Assembly (NCBI GenBank): GCA_015660865.1 | Contig: JACTUA010000005.1 | Coordinates: forward strand, 124,001-188,000 | Length of the DNA: 64,000 nt | Source of the DNA: Methanomicrobiales archaeon | Lineage (GTDB): Archaea > Halobacteriota > Methanomicrobia > Methanomicrobiales > JACTUA01 | Direction: 5' to 3' | In this document: positions 57,623-64,000 of the stretch, in pieces | How the letters are laid out: the number at the start of each line of letters is the position of its first letter | Position numbering within the stretch: position 1 is the stretch's first letter | Made by a program: the position numbers and the translations under genes | The notes under the pieces: generated by a model | Databases searched by the model: none | Seen by the model: the letters and a program-made list of their open reading frames with translations, nothing else | Told to the model about the DNA's origin: nothing

Positions 57623-58150
57623 CTAGAAGACCTGGTATGTATCGCTCGAGATGACGGTGTTTTTTGATTTGGAGAAGATATCGATCCGAAGCTCGTCGCC
57701 GGGATGAAGGGTCCCGTTATTCAGGTCGATGGTGAGGGTCTCCCCCGGGGCCCAGGTCTTCCCCTGGGATCCCGGGCCGTACAGCCTCGAAAGGCCGGTA
57801 TGCACGGTGCTCTGGATCTTCACCCCGTTCAGGGTATCGATCCTGCAGTTCAGCTGCTCCCCGTTCCTGTAGACGAGGGCCCTGAGATCGTCGTTCTCCA
57901 GCTCGCGGGTCCCCTTGTGGGTGAGAAGGACGCGGCTGTCGTAGTTCATGGCATGGGCGTACTCGTCATCCTGATCATAGACCGCCGTGATCTCGATATA
58001 CTGCAGATCTTTCATGGTATCGAGCGGCATGGATGCGGGGAGACCGGCTACCATGAGATAGACGAGTGCCGAGAGGAGCACAGTCAGCCCTACGAGGAGC
58101 ATGGTGGCGATCACCGGGGAGATGGCACGCGATTGCCGGCGGGGATCCAT
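57623..58150 (-). CDS. Archaeal type IV pilin
   Basis: A 175-residue pilin of the DUF1628 type: class III signal 'RRQSRAISPVIATMLLVGLT' with the cleavage site before 'AISPVIATMLLV', a hydrophobic helix, then a beta-rich surface domain with 'YIEITAVYDQDDEYAH' and N-glycosylation-like 'NNGTLHPG'. The prepilin peptidase EppA/PibD would process it. It is a single gene, about 150 bases before the regulator gene. Confidence 0.85.
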   Translation of the reverse strand: MDPRRQSRAISPVIATMLLVGLTVLLSALVYLMVAGLPASMPLDTMKDLQYIEITAVYDQDDEYAHAMNYDSRVLLTHKGTRELENDDLRALVYRNGEQLNCRIDTLNGVKIQSTVHTGLSRLYGPGSQGKTWAPGETLTIDLNNGTLHPGDELRIDIFSKSKNTVISSDTYQVF

Positions 58151-58273
58151 GGGCGATACGAGATACCTCCCGCCGGTGATAAAGGTTGTGAATTGTGTCC
58201 GGGAAGGGTGAAGGGGGTGATGAATTGCCAGGGGAGAAGACCGCGAGGAGGCGAGATCGAGGGAAGAGAGGAA

Positions 58274-58618
58274 TCAGCTCTCGGTATGTTCCTCGATAGC
58301 GAGCTGGTACATCCAGTCGAGGAGGAGGTTGCACGAATTGACGACGCACTCCCGATCGCAGCAGATGCACGGGATGAGCTCTCCTCCAGCAAGGATGAGC
58401 GCCGGCCTGATGGACTTCTTGACCGCCCGGAGGGTAAAAGTCTTGATCCCGTCTCCCTTGAACTCGACCCGCTCGACGAGACCGCTGTCCAGGAGCTTCT
58501 TCACGATCCTTGAGCACTTGCGGCTGTCCACCCCGAGGAGCTTCCAGAGCTCGCTCTGGAGCACGCCATCGCGGCTGGACTGGATGATCCTGAGAGCCTT
58601 TTCGAGGTGATCTGCCAT
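58274..58618 (-). CDS. Winged-helix transcriptional regulator with Cys-rich C-terminus
   Basis: A 114-residue protein with 'SRDGVLQSELWKLLGVDSRK' and 'CSRIVKKLLDSGLVERVEF', the winged-helix DNA-binding domain, then a C-terminal 'LIPCICCDRECVVNSCNLLL' with five Cys that may bind an iron-sulfur cluster or respond to redox. Targets are unknown. Directly follows the Sm-like gene. Confidence 0.8.
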   Translation of the reverse strand: MADHLEKALRIIQSSRDGVLQSELWKLLGVDSRKCSRIVKKLLDSGLVERVEFKGDGIKTFTLRAVKKSIRPALILAGGELIPCICCDRECVVNSCNLLLDWMYQLAIEEHTES

Positions 58619-58622
58619 GGCT

Positions 58623-58886
58623 TCAGATGACCGGCGAGATGGTCAGGATGTTGTTCCCGCGGATGACCACGGTCCCCAGACTGCGGCCCCTCTCGTCCCC
58701 GATGAGTTCGATCGTCTCGTCCATGTGGATATTCAGGTACTCGTCCACGCTGATGAGACGCCCCTGGAACTTCCTGTCCTCGTCCTTGATCTCCACGGTG
58801 ATCCGGGAGTCGACGAGGGCAAAGACCTTCTTGATCGGGAGCACCATGCTGGTTGGCATCTTCGGTAATCTGGTTGGTATCACCAT
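58623..58886 (-). CDS. Archaeal Sm-like (LSm) RNA-binding protein
   Basis: An 87-residue protein whose 'FALVDSRITVEIKDEDRKFQ' (Sm1) and 'GRLISVDEYLNIHMDETIEL' lead to 'LGTVVIRGNNILTISPV' (Sm2). Sm-like proteins form heptameric rings on U-rich RNA. The start may be the ATG at 58886, or a later ATG (58859 or 58847), since homologues begin near 'MVLPIKK'. Operon with the regulator downstream. Confidence 0.85.
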   Translation of the reverse strand: MVIPTRLPKMPTSMVLPIKKVFALVDSRITVEIKDEDRKFQGRLISVDEYLNIHMDETIELIGDERGRSLGTVVIRGNNILTISPVI

Positions 58887-59119
58887 ATCAATGTTTCTTC
58901 ATGCTCCTCCTGCACGAATAACGAGTTTCCAGCAAAATATACTCTTATCCCGGAGTTTCATTCTCCAAGGTGCAGTTCCCCATCTGGAACCCGGCTCGGA
59001 GGGGACTCGCGGTCTGCCCGATCTGGATCAAAGAAGGGATGGCTCCGGTGACTGACTGGATGCATTTTGGCAAGAATGAAATAACTTCCACACCTATCTT
59101 TTAAGCCGGAGGCCGGGAA

Positions 59120-60562
59120 TTGGAGTTCAGGAACAGGGTATTGATCCTCGGATACGGTGCAGTGGCAAAGTGTACGCTGCCGATCCTGCTCGAGCATGTG
59201 AAGATACCGTACGATCGGATCACGATCCTGGACTTCGAGGACAAGAAGGCCGCCCTGGCTCCATGGACGGCGAAGGGGATCCGCTATTTCCGGCGGCGCA
59301 TCACCCCTGAAAACCTGGGCACTGTCCTCTCCGAGTACCTCTCGCCGGGGGGACTGCTCATCGATCTCGCCTGGAACATCGACTGCTGCGAGATCGTGAG
59401 CTGGTGCCATGACCACGAGGTGCTGTATGTGAACACCTCCGTCGAGGTCTGGGACTCGTACGGGGAGAGGTTCTCGGCAACCCCGTATGAGAAATCCCTT
59501 CACAGGCGGCAGATGAAGCTCCGGGAGCTCGCGAAGGACTGGAAGGATGCCCCGACCTTCATCGTCGATCACGGCGCCAACCCGGGCCTCATCTCCCACT
59601 TTGCCAGGCAGGGGCTCGTTGACATCGCAAGGCGGATGATCGCCGATGGGCTGGCAGAGAATCCGAAGAACCTGGAGAGGCTGATCCAGAAGGGGGATTT
59701 TGCCGGGCTTGCCATGGCAGTGGGGGTGAAGGTGGTCCACTGCTCGGAAAGGGACACCCAGATCTCCTGCCAGCCGAAGCAGGTCGGCGAGTTCGTCGGG
59801 ACCTGGTCCATCGAGGGGCTGCGGGAGGAGGGGACCGCACCGGCCGAGATGGGATGGGGGACCCATGAGAAGGAGGTCCCGGACCTCGCCTTCGTGCCCC
59901 CGGCCGAACCAAAGAACCAGATCATGCTTGCCCGGATGGGGATCAACACCTGGGTAAGGTCCTGGGTCCCGGGCGGCGAGATCGTGGGGATGGTGATCCG
60001 GCACGGGGAGGCCTTCGGGATCTCGGACAGGTGGACCGTCTGGCGGGACGGGAAGGCCGTGTACCGGCCCACCGTGCACTACGCCTACGTGCCGTGCGAT
60101 GCAACTATGGCCTCCCTGCAGGAGCTGAGGGGGAGGAATTACGAGCTGCAGCCGAGGCTCAGGATCATGAACGACCGGGATATCATTTCGGGGGCGGATA
60201 TCCTGGGCGCCCTCCTGATGGGCCACCCGTACAGCTCCTGGTGGACGGGAAGCATCCTCTCCATCGAGGAGTCGAGGAGGCTCGCGCCCGGCGAGAACGC
60301 CACCACCGTCCAGGTGGCGCTCGGGGTCGTCTCCGCGGTCATGTGGATGATCGGGAACCCCAGGAAGGGGTTCTGCCTGCCCGACGATCTCCCCCACGAG
60401 TTCGTCCTCTCGATCGCCAAGCCCTACCTCGGGGAGTTCTCCTCGGGGCCATCGGACTGGACACCTCTCAAGGACAGGGCCGTATACTTCCGGGAGAACC
60501 CTGCCAATACCTATGACCAGGAGGATCCCTGGCAATTCAAAAACTTCTTATTCGTGCAATGA
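59120..60562 (+). CDS. Homospermidine synthase
   Basis: A 480-residue saccharopine dehydrogenase-like enzyme: 'RVLILGYGAVAKCTLPILLE' (NAD motif), 'DLAWNIDCCEIVSWCHDHEV', 'FIVDHGANPGLISHFARQGL', 'HPYSSWWTGSILSIEESRRL'. It makes homospermidine from two putrescines (or putrescine and spermidine). The start is TTG 59120, placed seven bases after a strong 'ggagg'; no nearby ATG gives the N-terminal NAD motif. The following decarboxylase gene starts 13 bases on and would provide putrescine. Confidence 0.9.
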   Translation: MEFRNRVLILGYGAVAKCTLPILLEHVKIPYDRITILDFEDKKAALAPWTAKGIRYFRRRITPENLGTVLSEYLSPGGLLIDLAWNIDCCEIVSWCHDHEVLYVNTSVEVWDSYGERFSATPYEKSLHRRQMKLRELAKDWKDAPTFIVDHGANPGLISHFARQGLVDIARRMIADGLAENPKNLERLIQKGDFAGLAMAVGVKVVHCSERDTQISCQPKQVGEFVGTWSIEGLREEGTAPAEMGWGTHEKEVPDLAFVPPAEPKNQIMLARMGINTWVRSWVPGGEIVGMVIRHGEAFGISDRWTVWRDGKAVYRPTVHYAYVPCDATMASLQELRGRNYELQPRLRIMNDRDIISGADILGALLMGHPYSSWWTGSILSIEESRRLAPGENATTVQVALGVVSAVMWMIGNPRKGFCLPDDLPHEFVLSIAKPYLGEFSSGPSDWTPLKDRAVYFRENPANTYDQEDPWQFKNFLFVQ

Positions 60563-60575
60563 TGCAGGATACGTA

Positions 60576-61787
60576 ATGGCAAAGGAAGAGGAGGCAAAGA
60601 GAGGCATGAAGAGGGAGGGGCAGGCGGACGGGGTGCCTCACCTCGATAAGGAGCAAAAGGATCTCCTGCAGGATCTGGCGAGAAGGGAAGGAACCCCGAT
60701 CTTTGTCATCGACCATGAGAAGATCCGCGAGAATTACCGGGAGTTCAAGGATCACCTGCCCAATGTCCAGATCTACTATGCCGTGAAGGCGAACTCGAAC
60801 CCCCGGATCGTGAAGACCCTCTTTGACCTGGGCTGCAGCTTCGACGTCGCATCCATGCCGGAGTTCATGCTCGTCCACGAGAATATCAGGAACATGCCCG
60901 ACAAGGAGAGGCAGGACTGGATCTGGGACAAGATCATCTATGCGAATACCATCAAGCCGATCGATACCCTTGAAGCCCTGGACAAATACAAGCCCCTCGT
61001 CACCTTTGACAATATCGAGGAGCTGAGGAAGATAAAACTGCATGCACCGAATGCCGGCCTGGTGCTCCGGATCCGGGTCCCGAACACCGGTTCGATGGTC
61101 GAGCTCTCCTCCAAGTTCGGCGCACACCCCGGGGAGGCCGTGGACCTGATCGCGGAGGCGTTCAACCTGGGCCTCATCGTCGAGGGACTGAGCTTCCATG
61201 TCGGCAGCCAGTGCACGAACTTCGAGAACTATATCCAGGCGCTCCAGCTCTCGGCGAATATCATCAAAGAGGCCGAGACACGGGCCGGCCAGAGGATCAA
61301 GATCCTGGACATCGGCGGAGGGTTCCCCGTCAAGTACAACCCCGAAGTGAAATCCTTACGAACCCTCACGCGGAGGCTGAACGGAGAGATAAAAAGGCTG
61401 TTCACGCCGGACACGGAGATCCTTGCCGAGCCCGGGAGGTTCATGGTGGCGAATGCCTGCTCGCTCGTTGCAAAGGTCATCGGGAAGGCTGTCCGGGACG
61501 GGAAGAAATGCTATTACATCAACGACGGCATATACCACACCTACTCGGGGCAGATCTTCGATCATTGCACCTATCCGGTCCTTGCGTTCAGGGAGGGTGA
61601 GAAGCAGATCTCCGCGGTCTTCGGGCCGACCTGCGATGCCTTCGATACCATCACCCTGGGCGCGGAGCTGCCCGAGCTTGAGATCGGCGATCTCGTCTAC
61701 TCCGAGAATATCGGCGCCTATTCCCATGCCTCTTCCACGTGCTTCAACGGCTTCCCGCCCGCGAAGGTCGTGCACATCAACCGTTGA
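60576..61787 (+). CDS. Ornithine/lysine-type decarboxylase (PLP fold III)
   Basis: A 403-residue fold III decarboxylase: PLP Lys in 'YYAVKANSNPRIVKTLFDLG', 'GLSFHVGSQCTNFENYI', 'ILDIGGGFPVKYNPEVK', 'EPGRFMVANACSLVAKVI', and the C-terminal active site 'FGPTCDAFDTITLGAELPEL'. It makes putrescine (or cadaverine) for the homospermidine synthase upstream. Specificity between ornithine and lysine cannot be told; carboxynorspermidine decarboxylase is less likely because of the ODC-like C-terminal site. ATG 60576 aligns with the operon gap. Confidence 0.88.
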   Translation: MAKEEEAKRGMKREGQADGVPHLDKEQKDLLQDLARREGTPIFVIDHEKIRENYREFKDHLPNVQIYYAVKANSNPRIVKTLFDLGCSFDVASMPEFMLVHENIRNMPDKERQDWIWDKIIYANTIKPIDTLEALDKYKPLVTFDNIEELRKIKLHAPNAGLVLRIRVPNTGSMVELSSKFGAHPGEAVDLIAEAFNLGLIVEGLSFHVGSQCTNFENYIQALQLSANIIKEAETRAGQRIKILDIGGGFPVKYNPEVKSLRTLTRRLNGEIKRLFTPDTEILAEPGRFMVANACSLVAKVIGKAVRDGKKCYYINDGIYHTYSGQIFDHCTYPVLAFREGEKQISAVFGPTCDAFDTITLGAELPELEIGDLVYSENIGAYSHASSTCFNGFPPAKVVHINR

Positions 61788-61925
61788 GGAACCGGGCATC
61801 AGCCGGTGGCAGGGCCCAGGCTCTTCCCAGACAATTTCAAGCGGTGGAAAAATAGGATTTTAAGAATTTTTACAATTCTCCGGATTTCCCTTCAGGTTAT
61901 CGAGGTATCCCGCCCCCGAAGGGAA

Positions 61926-63023
61926 TTACTCCGGTATCTTCTCCCACCGGTGTTTCAGCTCCTTCTCCACTCCGGGGAGGGTGGTGTACTCCATCTCCGA
62001 GAGGGAGAGCCGGTGGGGCTCGAAGGGGCCGTGGGCCCGGAGGATGTCGGCGAGTTCGTTGCACCGGGACCGGACCCGGTCGAAGGCTACGTCGTCGAAC
62101 ATGTCGACGGGCCCGATAAGCTTCCCGTTCGCGACCTGGAACCCCAGGCAGATGACCCGGGGCGGACCGTCGAACCGGGTGCAGTTCGCATCGCAGAGTC
62201 CGACAGGCATGAAGGGCCCGTGGTGGGAGCCCCGCATCCACCCTGCAACGATGATGGGGGTCGCGAACGGCTCGATGACCTCGCCGACGGCAGGGAGGCC
62301 GCTCTGGGCCCGGATCATCATGACCGGGTCGTCCTTCCCCACGTACTTGCCGGCTATGAGGGAGAGCCTCTGGGTGGAGGTCGAGGCCGCGATCAGGCCA
62401 TCCTTCCGAAAGACATGCTTCACCACGTAGCGGGAGGGGGCCCCGATGTAGACGAGCAGGCTGTAGGACTCCTCGGGGGTGCGGAACATGATCCGCCGCT
62501 TCTCCACCACGTCGTGGACCTCGAAGATGAAGCCCTCGTGCATCCCGGGGTCGATGACAAGGCCCGAGGTGTTGAAGGGATCGGCGAAGACCTTGTACAG
62601 GTAGAAGTTCCACGCGCCCGGCTCGGTCTTGTCGGCCATGAAGCAGAGGAGGGGATCGGACCCCCGTTCTTCGAACTCCATCTCGGCCACGCCCGGCCCC
62701 ATCCCCTTCACGTTCCCGGAGAAGGCGTCCGAGAGGATGTCCTGCCCTGCACCGTAGAGCTTCATCTTCTTTGCAAGGGCCGCACACTCGGTGAAGACGG
62801 TCCATGCCAGCTTATGGATCTCGGGGCTGTCCACGCCTTTCGTGTGGGTCATGAGGAGCTCGAGATCATCCCCGCAGTGGGTGACGAAGGAGTCGGTGAG
62901 GACCTTCCCCTCGGCCTCGGAGAGCATCTTCTGGGCCTTCTCGAGGAGCTGCGGGTGGATGCGGGAGTGGCCCGGAAAACTCCCGATGTCCGCCTTGATC
63001 AGGGAGACGGTGGTCTTGACCAT
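61926..63023 (-). CDS. Fructose 1,6-bisphosphate aldolase/phosphatase
   Basis: A 365-residue bifunctional FBP aldolase/phosphatase: 'VSLIKADIGSFPGHSRIHP' start, 'TDSFVTHCGDDLELLMTH', 'GAGQDILSDAFSGNVKGMGP', 'FMADKTEPGAWNFYLYK', and the C-terminal 'FDDVAFDRVRSRCNELADIL'. It catalyses both steps from triose phosphates to fructose 6-phosphate in archaeal gluconeogenesis. ATG 63023 is chosen; ATG 63032 is an alternative. Degenerate repeats lie upstream. Confidence 0.95.
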   Translation of the reverse strand: MVKTTVSLIKADIGSFPGHSRIHPQLLEKAQKMLSEAEGKVLTDSFVTHCGDDLELLMTHTKGVDSPEIHKLAWTVFTECAALAKKMKLYGAGQDILSDAFSGNVKGMGPGVAEMEFEERGSDPLLCFMADKTEPGAWNFYLYKVFADPFNTSGLVIDPGMHEGFIFEVHDVVEKRRIMFRTPEESYSLLVYIGAPSRYVVKHVFRKDGLIAASTSTQRLSLIAGKYVGKDDPVMMIRAQSGLPAVGEVIEPFATPIIVAGWMRGSHHGPFMPVGLCDANCTRFDGPPRVICLGFQVANGKLIGPVDMFDDVAFDRVRSRCNELADILRAHGPFEPHRLSLSEMEYTTLPGVEKELKHRWEKIPE

Positions 63024-63107
63024 GCCATACACCTACGTAGTAACATATCGCGAAGACTATATCTTTGTGTTGATTTTGCAAACGGTGAGCGAAGCGAGCC
63101 GTCGGCG

Positions 63108-63300
63108 CATATCAATGCGACGATCGCCGAGTGTTCACGAGGCGAGAGACACATGTCAATGTGGCGAACGGCGCAAGGTTATACCTGTGACGAAAGACGT
63201 ATATCAATGCGTCGAACGACGCTGGATATGTTGGGTGTCGAACGGTGGAAGCTATCTTTGCGATCCGAACGACGCATGATAACCCTGTGTGTCGAACGAG
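63108..63300. repeat. Degenerate repeats upstream of the FBP aldolase/phosphatase gene
   Basis: Several near copies of 'atatcaatgcgtcgaacgac' (about 63108, 63152, 63199) and shorter 'gtgtcgaacg' or 'gatccgaacg' forms (63226, 63251, 63277), the later ones 25-27 bases apart. No gene is seen in the 63033-63315 gap. Confidence 0.45.
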
Positions 63301-63315
63301 GGGAAAAGAGGGGAT

Positions 63316-63750
63316 TTATCCTGTTGGTTCGGGGATCCTGCGGAATCTCACCTGGAGGACCCCGTTCCTGCAGCTCGCCCTGAGGGAGTCCGGATCCACC
63401 GGGGGGAGCTCGGCCCGGCCCATGAAACTCCGGGCCCCGTCCGAGGCGGCAATCCGGAGGGCCCCTTCCTCGAGATCGAACCTGACCTGGTCTTCGGAGA
63501 CCCCGGGGAGCTCGGCGAGGACGAGGACCTCGTCCCCGTCCCCCTCGTGTACCTCGATGAGGGGTTCGAGGGAGTCCCCGTTCTCAGGCGCAGGGCCGAA
63601 CTGCCCTGCAGGGAACGGCCCGCCCCCCCGGATGACGATGGTGAACCCCATGGGCTGTGCCATGAAGTTCCCCTGCTCCATGCTCTCGCGGATCATCTGC
63701 TCCAGGAACTCCTGGAGCTTCCTGAATGAATCACTGGGTGTATCTTCCAT
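63316..63750 (-). CDS. Hsp20/alpha-crystallin-like small heat shock protein
   Basis: A 144-residue protein: Gly/Pro-rich middle, 'EVHEGDGDEVLVLAELPGVS' and 'VRFDLEEGALRIAASDGARS', then the C-terminal 'CRNGVLQVRFRRIPEP'. This is the alpha-crystallin core and resembles archaeal Hsp20/GvpH types. Small Hsps hold unfolded proteins; in gas vesicle clusters GvpH has the same fold, but no gvp gene is here. It is followed five bases away by the partial gene. Confidence 0.82.
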   Translation of the reverse strand: MEDTPSDSFRKLQEFLEQMIRESMEQGNFMAQPMGFTIVIRGGGPFPAGQFGPAPENGDSLEPLIEVHEGDGDEVLVLAELPGVSEDQVRFDLEEGALRIAASDGARSFMGRAELPPVDPDSLRASCRNGVLQVRFRRIPEPTG

Positions 63751-63755
63751 CTGTC

Positions 63756-64000
63756 CTACCTTGCCGTGAGGGGCACCCTGTCCGGGAGCTTCTGACGTTT
63801 CTCCAGGATCTTCTCCAGCCTTGTCATGCTCTTCTTCAGTTCCTTCCAGTCCTTGCGCCTGGCAAAGACCCTTGACCTGAGATCCTCCATCCCTTTCACC
63901 AGTTCATCGGAGGGCTCGAGCCCGGTTGACGCGAGGTCTGTCCTCTTCACGAGGGCGAGAGCGTTCTCCAGGGCTTTTCTCTCCTCTGCATTGAAGATCA
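63756..64000 (-). CDS. Hypothetical helical protein, 5' end outside window
   Basis: The frame is open to the edge, so at least 81 C-terminal residues are seen: 'FNAEERKALENALALVKRTD', then 'SDELVKGMEDLRSRVFARRK' and a basic end. All-helical and charged, probably coiled. A GTG at 63950 could be an internal start but the frame remains coding-like upstream. Lies five bases upstream of the Hsp20 gene, so the two are likely an operon. Family not recognised. Confidence 0.6.
   Translation of the reverse strand, partial: IFNAEERKALENALALVKRTDLASTGLEPSDELVKGMEDLRSRVFARRKDWKELKKSMTRLEKILEKRQKLPDRVPLTAR

Overview
The window comes from a methanogenic archaeon, most likely of the order Methanomicrobiales. 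Supporting genes are an F420-dependent NADPH reductase, a DUF2111 and a DUF2551 protein, fructose-bisphosphate aldolase/phosphatase, an archaeal Sm-like protein, an archaeal type IV pilin, diphthamide ligase, archaeosine-type QueC, archaease with RtcB, and an intron-containing elongator tRNA-Met. The backbone is GC-rich, and many genes have archaeal TATA boxes 20-30 bases ahead of a leaderless or short-leader start.

Layout. 0-16 kb is ordinary chromosome: the end of an M1 aminopeptidase, SdpI-like and cation-efflux membrane proteins, ChrA, Dph6 and a glutamine amidotransferase, a fused N-carbamoylputrescine amidase/agmatine deiminase, an aldehyde dehydrogenase, an SDR, a double-CDGSH iron-sulfur protein, an RNase J-like nuclease and an ASST-type lipoprotein. 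16-37.7 kb is a defence and accessory region: a RelE-type toxin-antitoxin, an interrupted HAD gene, a Fic protein behind a 40-bp periodic repeat array, an AT-rich DNA phosphorothioation island (dndB-C-D-E-A followed by four Pbe-like restriction genes), QueC, two MNT/HEPN pairs, orphan HicB and VapB-type antitoxins and a GIY-YIG protein, with several gene fragments and one dead PPOX gene. 38-48.8 kb is metabolic: pyruvate carboxylase PycAB next to a full biotin uptake system (EcfT, two EcfA, BioY) and BirA, then RtcB and archease. 49-51.8 kb holds secF-secD. 51.8-54.1 kb is a small lower-GC patch beside a decayed tRNA-Val, carrying a zinc alcohol dehydrogenase and an LsrF-like aldolase. 54.4-64 kb is again backbone: thioredoxin, F420 reductase, class II aldolase, AglJ-like glycosyltransferase, DUF99, pilin, regulator, Sm protein, homospermidine synthase with ornithine/lysine-type decarboxylase, FBP aldolase/phosphatase and Hsp20.

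How the genes work together. DndA-DndC-DndD-DndE put sulfur into the DNA backbone, DndB probably tunes transcription, and the four downstream genes (PLD-helicase, small protein, SMC-like ATPase, C-terminal HEPN-motif protein) are the likely anti-invader arm. Polyamine genes occur twice: the fused AguB-AguA protein makes putrescine from agmatine, and the decarboxylase/homospermidine synthase pair makes and elongates putrescine. BioY-Ecf and BirA supply and attach the biotin that PycB needs. RtcB/archease ligate spliced tRNAs such as the intron-bearing tRNA-Met seen here.

The most striking structural pattern is that three unrelated host genes (CDGSH, HAD, QueC) are each followed by accessory cargo (a 45-residue peptide, Fic, MNT/HEPN) and then by a truncated second copy of their own 3' end. 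No integrase is visible that would explain it.
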